A DNA stretch of 64,000 nt from a bacterium (GTDB lineage: Bacteria; Actinomycetota; Acidimicrobiia; Spongiisociales; ZC4RG35): contig JAPPFD010000033.1 of assembly GCA_028823995.1 (NCBI GenBank), forward strand, positions 1 to 64,000, written 5' to 3'. Below the pieces are notes generated by a model that worked only from the letters and a program-made list of their open reading frames with translations, made no database searches and was not told where the DNA came from. The position numbers and the translations under genes were made by a program. Shown in pieces: positions 45,899-55,110 of this stretch. How positions within the stretch are numbered: position 1 is the first letter of the stretch; each line of letters opens with the position of its first letter.

Positions 45899-48131
45899 TA
45901 CGCTTAAGTACCGGCGACAGGTCGCGGTGCTGGCGGCCTTGGCGATGGTGGCCAGTGTGCTGGTCGCAGCGCCTGCCGTCGCCGCCGACCCGAAACCGGA
46001 CTTCAAGGCGACTTTTGACGCCTGCGTCGGCGGCGCTGCGGAGTCGGCCGGCTTCGAGGATGTACCGGCCAACCATGCCAACGCCGGTGATATCGACTGC
46101 ATCGCCTATTACGGGATCACCAGGGGCACCTCGGCGACCACCTACTCGCCGTCCATGTCGGTCACCCGTGAGCACATGGCGCTGTTCCTGACCCGACTGG
46201 CCGGACTGGTGGGCATCGAGATAACCTCGACTCCCGCCGATGCGGGTTTCGCCGACACCGGTGATCTGTCTGCCGAGTCGCAGACCGCCATCAACCAGTT
46301 GGCCGACCTTGGGATCACCAGGGGCACGTCGGCGACCACCTACTCGCCTTCCGATTCGGTGACCCGTGGTCAGATGGGGCTGTTCATCGCACGGTTGATG
46401 AATCTCATGGCCCCGCTGTCCGACGGTTTCGACAACGATGGTGATTGGAGCTACACGCCTTCGGATGTGGTCGCCAATGACCAGGGGAAGACCATCGGTT
46501 CTCCCTACACCGATCTGGGTTCGGCTACCAAGTCCGCCTATGACGCCATCACCCAGTTGTATGAGTTGGGTGTGGTTTCGGGCATCTCCGACACGGCTTA
46601 TGGTCCGTCGGCTCTGATCACCCGCGCTTCGATGGCCGAGTTCATGGCCGCGGTGTTGGATCACTCCAACGCCCGTCCCGCCGGTCTGGCCATCCAGGCC
46701 GACAAGACCTCGGGCTACGATGACATAACCGAGGCGGTGATCGTGGTTTCATACCGAGGTGATGACTTCGCTCCGGTGGCGGGCCAGGCTGTTGATCTGT
46801 TCCGTGGCACCGGCGCCAAAGGTAGCTTGGGAGACGATGGAAAGTGCGTTACCAGCGGCACTAATGCTGCCACGGTGATAGAAGGTAGTGCTGTCTGTGA
46901 GCAGGACGCCAATGATGCGACCACCGACGAGAACGGCAACTACATTTTCGACGGCGGAACGGTAAACGCGGGTATGACCAATGTGTACTACGCCTGGACC
47001 GGCAAAAGTGGTGCCAAGTTCGACGCCGACGATGTCGACGAGAAAACCGTCTCCATCACCGCGAAACTCGACACGGACACGCTGCACGTCACTTCCACGA
47101 TCAGCGAAAACGCCGACAACTCTGACTACAGTTCCACCACAGCTGGCCGCACCTCAAACGCAAGTGTGGAGGATGCCGACAGTACCGCCAATGAGCCCAG
47201 GGTGGATCTCGATGTCACCAAGAGCGTGACGTTCACCGTCCAGCTACGGGACACCGATGGTGGGGACGTGGCCAGGGCTGATCAAAGTATCTCGGTCAGG
47301 GTGGTGATGGGTGGAAGCACCAATTCCGCCAACACCCACACTGTCAAGACCAACAGCGACGGCAAGATCACCTACACGATCAACGCTCCGACAGACAGCC
47401 CTGACACCGGTGACAACATTGCCGATGACAGGCGACTGGACACCATCACCTTCTCCATGACAGGTCTCGCCAACAGCGTAGAGCAGAAAATTCTCTGGCT
47501 CGAAGACGACCCGGCGAGAACTACGGCCAAGGCGACCGTCTCCAGTCCCTACAGTGTCATCTCCGGCGGCAATGCCCGGGTTACGGCCACTGTGACGATA
47601 TACGACCAGTACGGCAACCTGTACAAGGTGGCAGGCCAACAGGTAGAGTTCACAGTTCCCACCGGTGCTACCGCGGTAGCTAGAGGCGCGGCCAGTGGAC
47701 GGGCGAGCTACACCGGAACCGAGGGTAGCCCCACCCCTGGAACTGCTGTTGCATGGAGTGCCACAGTGGTCGGCAGCACCCTCACTGTTGATACCACTAA
47801 TGCTGGAGTCACGCCGGTCAACGTGGCCCCCGATGACTCCAGGGCACCCACCGACGCCACGGTAGCGGGAGTGACTGTCGCCGCCCTCTATGCCAAGGAA
47901 AACAAGTTCCGGGCCGGCTCAGCCGATACTCCGGATAACGGAAGTACGCTGTACAGCTACGACTCGGACGACGTCTTCCTGCAGAACGGCGTACGGGTAT
48001 CGATGGACAAGTTCGAGGTTCTGCTGGGCAAGAACATCAGCGGCACCCCAACCACCCCTGCTGTGGTCAGGGTAGCGCTCTACGACGACGACGGCTCCAG
48101 CATCTTCGATGTCACGACGGCCGCCAGTTAG
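45891..48131 (+). CDS. SLH-domain S-layer-like surface protein 2
   Basis: 746 residues. Starts MFTTLKYRRQVAVLAALAM and is cleaved after APAVA (about 31). Three SLH domains lie at 45-105, 115-170 and 200-270 (GITRGTSATTYSPSMSVTREHMALFLTRLAGL). The SLH block is almost identical to proteins 3 and 4, whereas residues 275-746 diverge strongly. A Cys pair with a TDENGN calcium-type loop (CEQDANDATTDENGN), several Ig-like domains with IYDQYGN, and a C-terminal YSYDSDDVFLQ to SMDKFEVLL module follow. A conserved anchor with variable exterior is the pattern expected of antigenically diversifying S-layer proteins. No SD; start in the shared palindrome. Confidence 0.88.
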   Translation: MFTTLKYRRQVAVLAALAMVASVLVAAPAVAADPKPDFKATFDACVGGAAESAGFEDVPANHANAGDIDCIAYYGITRGTSATTYSPSMSVTREHMALFLTRLAGLVGIEITSTPADAGFADTGDLSAESQTAINQLADLGITRGTSATTYSPSDSVTRGQMGLFIARLMNLMAPLSDGFDNDGDWSYTPSDVVANDQGKTIGSPYTDLGSATKSAYDAITQLYELGVVSGISDTAYGPSALITRASMAEFMAAVLDHSNARPAGLAIQADKTSGYDDITEAVIVVSYRGDDFAPVAGQAVDLFRGTGAKGSLGDDGKCVTSGTNAATVIEGSAVCEQDANDATTDENGNYIFDGGTVNAGMTNVYYAWTGKSGAKFDADDVDEKTVSITAKLDTDTLHVTSTISENADNSDYSSTTAGRTSNASVEDADSTANEPRVDLDVTKSVTFTVQLRDTDGGDVARADQSISVRVVMGGSTNSANTHTVKTNSDGKITYTINAPTDSPDTGDNIADDRRLDTITFSMTGLANSVEQKILWLEDDPARTTAKATVSSPYSVISGGNARVTATVTIYDQYGNLYKVAGQQVEFTVPTGATAVARGAASGRASYTGTEGSPTPGTAVAWSATVVGSTLTVDTTNAGVTPVNVAPDDSRAPTDATVAGVTVAALYAKENKFRAGSADTPDNGSTLYSYDSDDVFLQNGVRVSMDKFEVLLGKNISGTPTTPAVVRVALYDDDGSSIFDVTTAAS

Positions 48132-48159
48132 ACCCAGAAAGTAACCAACCACCAAATGA

Positions 48160-48192
48160 GGAGGCTCCCCCGGGGGGGAGCCTCCTTCTTTT
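48160..48192 (+). terminator. Terminator of S-layer gene 2
   Basis: GGAGGCTCCCC and GGGGAGCCTCC form an 11-bp stem followed by TTCTTTT. Confidence 0.85.
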
Positions 48193-48231
48193 GGGTGCAC
48201 CACCTGCGTCTTAGGGAGGAGGGCATTCCCG

Positions 48232-48361
48232 ACGGTGGATATGGGGGATTAGGGGTCACTGTCGTTGGGGTTGAAGCTGGTGTTTCCTTCGCCCTACAGG
48301 TGGGGGCGGACGGCTACTCCGTTGAAGAACAAGGCGGCTTCGGCTCGGGTAGGTGCCCGGG
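48232..48361 (-). pseudogene. Duplicated 3'-end stub of the SLH subtilase gene
   Basis: About 130 bp closely matching 48981-49112, the last codons and 3' flank of the subtilase. On the minus strand it encodes the same RAxTRAEAALFxNGVAxRPHL ending with GEGNTSF, with scattered substitutions and a small deletion. Nothing of the upstream gene remains. It is a relic of a direct duplication or of a replaced surface-protein gene. Confidence 0.75.
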
Positions 48362-48393
48362 TTTCTGAGAGGCGAATCCGCAGATCCACCCAC

Positions 48394-48618
48394 CTAAAGA
48401 TGGTTGAACTGCTCGACGCTCAGTCCCGCCTGGCGCAATATGCTGCTCAACGTTCCGACTCGCACTTCACTGTGCCGCGGAACAATGGCGGTGCGAATCT
48501 CATCACCATGCCGCCTCACGAATTTGACGTGACTTCCCTTTTGGCTCACCTCGGCAAATCCCGCTTTGCGTAGTTTGCGGGCGACCTGCCGGTAGGGGAG
48601 CGGACTAAGCCGCTCCAA
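48394..48618 (-). CDS. hicA: HicA-type mRNA interferase toxin
   Basis: 74 residues. YRQVARKLRKAGFAEVSQKGSHVKFVR is the HicA double-stranded-RNA-binding-like fold with the catalytic His in KGSHVKF, and TAIVPRHSEVRVGTLSSILRQAGLS completes it. HicA cleaves mRNA when its antitoxin is lost. Overlaps the upstream antitoxin gene by 14 bp. Part of a cluster of three different toxin-antitoxin types in this region. Confidence 0.9.
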   Translation of the reverse strand: MERLSPLPYRQVARKLRKAGFAEVSQKGSHVKFVRRHGDEIRTAIVPRHSEVRVGTLSSILRQAGLSVEQFNHL

Positions 48619-48814
48619 CTTTCACTCGAAGGTGATGAATTGCAGGCAAGGCGGTGGGTCGGGGCGGTGCGAAGTGGAGTTCCAAGGCTTCCGCAAGGTT
48701 GCCAAGCGCGACGTTGGGCGACTCGCCTTGGCTCGCGACATCGACCTCCAAGGCTTGCGCTATAAACCAATCGTCCTCTTGCCAGACGACCGCGGTTAGT
48801 TGTTTCTCCTGCAT
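48605..48814 (-). CDS. hicB: HicB-like antitoxin
   Basis: 69 residues from ATG 48814 (a GTG lies four codons earlier). LTAVVWQEDDWFIAQALEVDVASQGESPNVALGNLAEALELHF is the HicB partial RNase H-like fold that covers HicA. It lacks the C-terminal DNA-binding helix-turn-helix or RHH domain of longer HicB proteins, so autorepression may be absent or need another factor. Gene order antitoxin first, overlapping the toxin. Confidence 0.85.
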   Translation of the reverse strand: MQEKQLTAVVWQEDDWFIAQALEVDVASQGESPNVALGNLAEALELHFAPPRPTALPAIHHLRVKVGAA

Positions 48815-49005
48815 AGGTATCCCCACGTTCTCCGAGAGTTTTTAGGCTAGCAGCCCAAGACCCCGTCAGGCGCCCCGGTTAGCCTTGAACTAGCGGAGGG
48901 ATGTTCCACCGGTGGCTGCTCGCTGCCGGCCATTATTGGCCGTGTATTTGCAAACTAGAACCACGCGGTACAGCTTCTCCAGCGGTGGGCATGGGGGAAC
49001 TTGGG

Positions 49006-52000
49006 TCATTGTGGTTGGGGTGCGAAGCTGGTGTTTCCTTCGCCCCATAGGTGGGGGCGGATGGCTACTCCGTTGATGAACAGCGCGGCTTCGGCTCGGG
49101 TGGCTGCCCGGTTGGGACACCACAGTCTCAGGTCGCATCCGGGAACCACCGCGAAGTCGTTGAGCCAGATGACGGCGGCGGTGTAGAACGCGTCGGCCGG
49201 CACGTCGGTGAAGTGAGGTCGCGCCCCGACGTAGGCGGCTTCCACATGCCGGTACAAGAGGGTGGCCATCTCTCCCCGGGAGACCTGCCGGGTGGGACAG
49301 AACTGCCACGAACCGTCCCCGAAGGTCCCGGCGGTGCATCCCCGGGTGACGCCGTTGGCGACCGCCCAACCTATCGACTGGTCGGAGTAGACGCCTTCGG
49401 CCACGTCGGCGAACGCCTGCGAACCGGTGTATCCCGGGGTGGGTCGCCCGGCGGCTCTCCACAGGAAGGTGACGAACTGCTGTCGGGTGAGGTTCGCGTC
49501 GGGACAGAAGGTGGTGAGGGTGCATCCACGGGTGATCTCGTTCTCGATCATCCATGTCACCGCCGGTTCGTACCAGACCCCGGCCCGAACGTCGGTGAAG
49601 AAGGCAGACGCCCCGGGCGGCGCCTCCTCAACAGCCCCGCCTCCGCCGCCGCCTCCTCCACCTCCACCTCCACCCGGTGCGCCCCCTCCTCCTCCCCCTC
49701 CACCCGGTGCTCCTCCTCCTCCACTTCCGCCACCACTGCTCGGTGGGCTCCCTCCGCCGCCACTGCCTGGTGATGGACGTGAAGGGAGCCGGTCTGCTTG
49801 GGTGACCGAGCCGACGGTGGCGGCCTCTGCTTGGTCCTCGACCAGCGGCTCGTGGCCGTCGGTGTAGCGGACGATGACCCGGAGATGGTTGCCTATGTCG
49901 TCTTCCACCGGCGTGTATCTGTTCGAGTTGGCGCCGTCGATCAGGACCCCGTGGTCGAACTCGGAGAGGGCGCGGCGCCATTCCCATGCCACCACCGACA
50001 CGCCCCGGTCCGGATCGTTCACAGTGGCGGTCAGCGACCGGCCCACCCGGGGGAAATCCGTGGAGAAGGTCACCGTGCCGGTCTCCCCGATGTTGGTGAC
50101 GTTGATCGTCACACGGATGGAGTCGGCGAGATTCGACGGGTCGGTGGCCGTCACCGTCACCGAGTAGCTGGACCTGGACTCATAGTCCAAGAAAGCGTTG
50201 GTCCTCAGTTGGCCGGAGCCCGAATCGATGGTGAAGAAGTTGGCATGCGAACCGCTGAGGGTGTAGGTGAGCGTGTCCCCCGGGTCTTCGGCCGTCACCG
50301 GCTCCCCGACCAGTTGGCCCGTGGCGTTGGCCAGGAACGTGTTCTCGTCCACACTTCGCATGCCGTCTTCGGTGGCCGGGAACTCCGGAGCGGTGTTGAC
50401 CGACGGCGCGGCCTGAACCGGGTTCCGGGTGTCCTCGCTCTCCACTTTGCCCGTCCCGTGGGTGTCGGTGTAGGACACGGTGGCCCTCAGGTATCGTCCC
50501 AAGTCGGTCTCCTGCGGTGTGTATGACCGTGAACCGGCACCGGTGATCTCTGTCCAGTTGTTGACGCCGTCCTGGGAGCTGTGCCAACTCCAGGTAAGGC
50601 CGGTCACGCCACGGTCGGGGTCCTCCAGCGTGGCGGTCAGGGCGGTCCCCACCTGAGGCTGCCTGGCGGACAGCCTCACCTCGCCGGGTTCGTCCACATC
50701 CACGACGGTGACGGTCACGTCGAGCGATTGCCGGTTGGCTCCATCGTCGGCGGTGACGGTCACGTGGTAACGGTTGTCTTGGTTGGAGTCGGCCGGTCTC
50801 TCATGGTCGGGTACCACGGCGAAGAAGAGACCTCCGTCTTGCAGGCCGAAGTCGAGTCGGTCGGTTCCCGTCAACTCCCAGTCGATGGGCCCGTTCTCGG
50901 GGTCGTCGACCACTCTGAAAGTGATAGTGTGGAGGGTTTCCTCGTTGTGGTCGTAGGCGGAGTCTCCCTCCAGCATGAAAGGCTCGTTGACGTCGTCGAC
51001 GGTGACGGTGACGGGCACTTCTATGGATCGCACGCCGTCGGAGACGGTAACCACAATCTCGTAGTCGTTCTGGCCGTCCGCGTCGGTGGGCCGCTCGAAA
51101 TCGGGAGGGGAGGAGAACTCGAGAGCACCCTCGTCGAAGACGAAGCTGTGCTGGTCGGTCCCCGAGAGCATCCATGTCACCGTCTTGCCTTCGGGGTCGG
51201 TGGCGGTGTACTCGATCACCTCGTCGACGCCGTTCTCTGCATAGTTCGGCTCGGTGTCGCCCACCAGTTCCGGCGCCTCGTTGACGTCCTCGACCAGGAC
51301 CTTCACAGCAATTGAGGCGTCGTCGGCGGTGTCGGGATTGCCGGCGTCGTCCTTGCTGTCCCTCACCATTATCCGAAGGTCGTAGCTGTCATCGGTCTCG
51401 TAGTCGAGGAGGTCCATCACCTGCAGTTGTCCCGACGCGGCATTGATGGAGAACGCCGCAGCATCCCTCCCTCCGAGCGTGTAGCTGAGGGTGTCGGTCT
51501 CGGCGTCGCGGGCCGCCACCGGCGAGCCGATGGCGGTACCCGCGGTTTCCGTCTCGTCCACCGTGCGGACCGTTTCCTCTCCGTCCACGAAGAAGGGCTC
51601 GCTGTTGGTGGCGCCCGGGGTGCCCCGGGCGGTGACCGACCAGGCGCCCGCGCCGCTGCTGTTGACGGCTCTCACCTGCACGTCGCGCCGTATGGTGTCG
51701 TCCAACGGGGTGATGGTGTGGCTGCGGGCGGCGGCGTTGCCGTCTCCCTCGATCAGGGTCCACGCCGAGTCGGTGCCCTTGTTGGCGGCGTCGCTTCGAA
51801 TGTAGCGGACGTCATAGCTGGTGACGGCTGACGACCCGATGTTGGCGGGGGGATTCCAGGACACGGTCAGGTCGTTGGTTCCGGGGTCGACGTGGTTCAG
51901 GGTGGGCGCCCCCGGAGAGCTCCTGTGGCCGTAGATGGTGATGCTCCAGGAGTTCAGCCGGTTCGCCCACCCGCCCGGAACGGTGTCACGGATCCGAAGG

Positions 52001-55000
52001 GTCCAGGTTCCCGACGGGTCCTCCCCCAGGTGCCGGGCCGAGCCCAAGCGGTTTCTTCCCGACGCGGAGCAGAGGGTGTTGGGCGGCCTTTGCACGAGGC
52101 GACAACGCCTGGTTTCGGGTACCGACAGCGCCGAGACCGCTCCCGACGGGGACACCAGTTCCACCTGCAGGTTCCTGAAGTCGCGGGCATCCCAATCGGT
52201 TTCGACCTCCACGAACTCGGTGAACTCGATCTCGGATTCGACCGTGACGGTGCGAGAGACCGTGCCGCCGGCGGTGGGGATACTCAGCGGGGTGGAGTCG
52301 GCGGGCGGCTCCGTCTTGAGCATGGCCGGAACGTTGAACCAGTCGGCGGCCAGGTCGACGGCCGCCTTGGCGTCCACCACCCCGAAGCCGTAGGAGTGGT
52401 TGAACCGGTAGTACTCGGGGTCCGAGGCGTCGGCGCCGTACTTGAGCGCTCCGGTCTCCCAGCCGGTGTTGGCGGGGTCGTTCTTGCGGGCCGAGGCCGC
52501 CAGGATCAGCTTGACGTCCCGCCAGCTCAGCCCGGGCTTGGTCCCCCGGTCCACGCTGTGCACCAGGGCTGCCACCCCCGAGACCTGGGGGGCGGCCGCG
52601 CTGGTCCCACCGAAGCTGCTGGTGTAGCGACCCAGGTTGTCGGTGGTGGCGATGCCGGCCCTGAAGCGGAAATTGTCGCTCGACGGCCCGCACACCCACA
52701 GGTTGGGGCCCATCTCCGAGTAGGTAGTCCGCCCACCGAGGTCGTTCACCGCGCAGACGGCGGTCACGGCGTGGTGGCCGGCGTACTCGTTGAGGGTGCT
52801 GTACTCACCGAAATCGTGGTCGTTGCCGGCCGCGAACACGTAGAGGACGCCCCTTCCCCCGAAGCCCTGGGTCACCCCCGCCTGCACCGCCCGCCTCCAG
52901 ATCTCGGTGGCCCGTTCGGGACCGGGGATGCCCTCGGGACCCCAACTGTTGTTGGAGACCGCCGTGTCGCTCATGTTTCGGGTCATGGCGTCGGCCTCGT
53001 TCACGTCCGAGATGGTCCTCAGATAGTTGTAGCCGTAGATCGTCGCCCGGGGCGCCACCCCTCTCATGCCTATGCTGTTGTCCCGCGCCGCGATGATGCC
53101 CGCCACCTGGGTGCCGTGGTTTGAGAACTGCTGGTAGATGTCGCCTCCACCCAGGTAGTCATGGTTTTTCGACCTGTCCACGTTGTCGGTGAGGTCGGGA
53201 TGGTTGTACTGCAACCCGTCGTCCACCACGGCCACGTTGACGCCCGAGCCGGTGGCAATGTCCCACGCCTCCTCGACGTTGATGTCCTCACCGGCGGTTC
53301 CCTTGCGCTGTCCCTCGTTGTGCAGGTGCCACTGGCAACCGTAGAGGGGATCGTTGACGTTGGCCGTGCTGTGGGACAGGGTGATGATCGAGCACCTCGC
53401 CCGGAAGTCGGAGTAGAGGACGTCCTCGGTCAGCACCACGGCGTAGGAGCCCGTCTCCGATCCGCTTTGGCGGGTCACCCTGAGGTAGTGGGTTCCCGCA
53501 CCGAACTGGTGGATGACCGCGAAGCCGATTCCCGTCCCGAACACCAAGGCTTCGCTGACCGCGTTGCCCTCGCTGTCGAGTATCTCCCCGGTGACGATCA
53601 CCCCGCCCCCCACGCCCCAAAGCCGGACATCGGTCGCCTCATCCACCTCGATGCGAAAGTAGTCCGCGTCGGTGGTCGGATCAATGGTGCCGGTCCCGAC
53701 ACGATCGAACGTCAGCGGAATGGCGGTCTCCCGGGTGCTCCCCGGCTCGGAGGCCTCCAGAAGGTACAGCGAATACAGCCCCACGGTGGTCGGCGCGGTC
53801 CCTTCAATGTGGATGTTGTAACTACCGGCCGGGAGGGTGGCCTGTTGCACGAACCCTCTGCCGGGAACACTGAACGACTGGACGGCGACCGGTTCGGAGC
53901 CCGAGTCCTGGAGCTCGCCGAAGATTGTGCTGGAGCCCTGGACGATCACCTTGGTCTGCTCGGAGAGAGTGAACGTGTACCAGTCGTTGTCACCCGCCGG
54001 GTCGATGAAGCCGTTGAGGTGGTCGCCGAGCGTGATGGTATGGCGGCTGGTGGAGGTGGAATCGGGAATCGCCTGAGCGTGCAGGACGTAGGCGCCGGTG
54101 GCCTCGGCGGAGCTGGTGACCTCGACGTAGTAGGTGCCGGCCGACAGTGATTCCCAGATCCCGAAGTTGCGGATCCCGTGGGAGAAGTGACCGTCGTCGT
54201 TCCTCTCGATGACGGTCCCGTCGCTGCGCTGGAGCTCCCCGATGGTGTCGAGGTGGCCTTCTGTGAAGATCAGGACCCCGGTCTGACCGGTGAGGACGAA
54301 CTTGAAGTAGTCGGCGTCCGTGCCGGGGTCGATCGACCCGCCCACGCGGGTGCCCAGGGACAGGTCGGTGGCGTCTGCCCGCGTGCCGCCGTGCTCGGCC
54401 GGGGTGCCGGTGGATGTGGCCGACCAGGTGGCCGCACTGGAGGTGACCGCCCTCACTTGCAGGTCGTAGCCGGTGCCGTTGGTGAGGCCGTCGAGCACCA
54501 GGATCCGCGCCCCTCCGGTCCAGACCCCCTGCTCCACCGTCCAGTTGGCGTCGACCGTCTCGTCGCCGCTGGTCTCGATGTAGCGCAGGTCATAGGAGGA
54601 AATCGCCGCCTGGGCTGCGTGGGGCGGCTCGCTCCACGACACCGTGAGCGCACCGTCGCCGACGATGACCGAGTCGATGGTGGGCGCTCCGATGCCGGGG
54701 GTTCCCATCGAGGTGGAGGACCAGGTGCCGGAACCCTCGTCGTTGACCGCCTGCACCTGCACGTCGTAGGAGACGCCGCCGTCAAGGCCCGCCAGGGTGT
54801 ACTCCAGGGCGCCCGACGTCCAGATGCTGGTCTCGACGGTCCAGTTGGCGTCGACCGTCTCGTCCTCGTCGGTCTTGATGTAGCGAAGGTTGTAGGAGGT
54901 GATGGTCGAGCCGCCCTGGTCGCCAGGGGCGCTCCAGGCCACCACAAGCGATCCGTCACCGGCGGTGACCGACGTTATGGTGGGCGCGCCCGGCGTCTGA

Positions 55001-55110
55001 GCGCCGGCCACCCCGGCGATCGCCAGCACCAGAGCCAACGCGGCCGCCACGACCCGCAACCGCCGGTTCATGGGTCGTGGAGGGTTCAGATCGAGGGAGT
55101 GTCCCGTCAC
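49006..55110 (-). CDS. Giant SLH-anchored subtilase with P-domain and cadherin/FN3 repeats
   Basis: 2034 residues. A signal peptide near residues 14-38 precedes two fibronectin III domains (to about 232) and about three pre-peptidase-type beta domains (235-570). The S8 catalytic domain has Asp near 627 (AVVDDGLQYNHPDL), His near 665 (NHGTQVAG) and Ser near 835 (GGTSAAAPQVSG). A P-proprotein domain follows (930-1065), then FN3 and about six cadherin-like repeats to 1760, a Gly/Pro/Ser linker (1770-1832) and three SLH domains (1833-2034). It is a secreted protease tethered to the wall by the same anchor type as the S-layer proteins, so it could process them. No N-terminal pro-domain is present; a separate overlapping gene supplies one. 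GTG 55110 overlaps that gene's stop; ATG 55071 is an alternative start. Confidence 0.9.
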   Translation of the reverse strand: MTGHSLDLNPPRPMNRRLRVVAAALALVLAIAGVAGAQTPGAPTITSVTAGDGSLVVAWSAPGDQGGSTITSYNLRYIKTDEDETVDANWTVETSIWTSGALEYTLAGLDGGVSYDVQVQAVNDEGSGTWSSTSMGTPGIGAPTIDSVIVGDGALTVSWSEPPHAAQAAISSYDLRYIETSGDETVDANWTVEQGVWTGGARILVLDGLTNGTGYDLQVRAVTSSAATWSATSTGTPAEHGGTRADATDLSLGTRVGGSIDPGTDADYFKFVLTGQTGVLIFTEGHLDTIGELQRSDGTVIERNDDGHFSHGIRNFGIWESLSAGTYYVEVTSSAEATGAYVLHAQAIPDSTSTSRHTITLGDHLNGFIDPAGDNDWYTFTLSEQTKVIVQGSSTIFGELQDSGSEPVAVQSFSVPGRGFVQQATLPAGSYNIHIEGTAPTTVGLYSLYLLEASEPGSTRETAIPLTFDRVGTGTIDPTTDADYFRIEVDEATDVRLWGVGGGVIVTGEILDSEGNAVSEALVFGTGIGFAVIHQFGAGTHYLRVTRQSGSETGSYAVVLTEDVLYSDFRARCSIITLSHSTANVNDPLYGCQWHLHNEGQRKGTAGEDINVEEAWDIATGSGVNVAVVDDGLQYNHPDLTDNVDRSKNHDYLGGGDIYQQFSNHGTQVAGIIAARDNSIGMRGVAPRATIYGYNYLRTISDVNEADAMTRNMSDTAVSNNSWGPEGIPGPERATEIWRRAVQAGVTQGFGGRGVLYVFAAGNDHDFGEYSTLNEYAGHHAVTAVCAVNDLGGRTTYSEMGPNLWVCGPSSDNFRFRAGIATTDNLGRYTSSFGGTSAAAPQVSGVAALVHSVDRGTKPGLSWRDVKLILAASARKNDPANTGWETGALKYGADASDPEYYRFNHSYGFGVVDAKAAVDLAADWFNVPAMLKTEPPADSTPLSIPTAGGTVSRTVTVESEIEFTEFVEVETDWDARDFRNLQVELVSPSGAVSALSVPETRRCRLVQRPPNTLCSASGRNRLGSARHLGEDPSGTWTLRIRDTVPGGWANRLNSWSITIYGHRSSPGAPTLNHVDPGTNDLTVSWNPPANIGSSAVTSYDVRYIRSDAANKGTDSAWTLIEGDGNAAARSHTITPLDDTIRRDVQVRAVNSSGAGAWSVTARGTPGATNSEPFFVDGEETVRTVDETETAGTAIGSPVAARDAETDTLSYTLGGRDAAAFSINAASGQLQVMDLLDYETDDSYDLRIMVRDSKDDAGNPDTADDASIAVKVLVEDVNEAPELVGDTEPNYAENGVDEVIEYTATDPEGKTVTWMLSGTDQHSFVFDEGALEFSSPPDFERPTDADGQNDYEIVVTVSDGVRSIEVPVTVTVDDVNEPFMLEGDSAYDHNEETLHTITFRVVDDPENGPIDWELTGTDRLDFGLQDGGLFFAVVPDHERPADSNQDNRYHVTVTADDGANRQSLDVTVTVVDVDEPGEVRLSARQPQVGTALTATLEDPDRGVTGLTWSWHSSQDGVNNWTEITGAGSRSYTPQETDLGRYLRATVSYTDTHGTGKVESEDTRNPVQAAPSVNTAPEFPATEDGMRSVDENTFLANATGQLVGEPVTAEDPGDTLTYTLSGSHANFFTIDSGSGQLRTNAFLDYESRSSYSVTVTATDPSNLADSIRVTINVTNIGETGTVTFSTDFPRVGRSLTATVNDPDRGVSVVAWEWRRALSEFDHGVLIDGANSNRYTPVEDDIGNHLRVIVRYTDGHEPLVEDQAEAATVGSVTQADRLPSRPSPGSGGGGSPPSSGGGSGGGGAPGGGGGGGGAPGGGGGGGGGGGGGAVEEAPPGASAFFTDVRAGVWYEPAVTWMIENEITRGCTLTTFCPDANLTRQQFVTFLWRAAGRPTPGYTGSQAFADVAEGVYSDQSIGWAVANGVTRGCTAGTFGDGSWQFCPTRQVSRGEMATLLYRHVEAAYVGARPHFTDVPADAFYTAAVIWLNDFAVVPGCDLRLWCPNRAATRAEAALFINGVAIRPHLWGEGNTSFAPQPQ

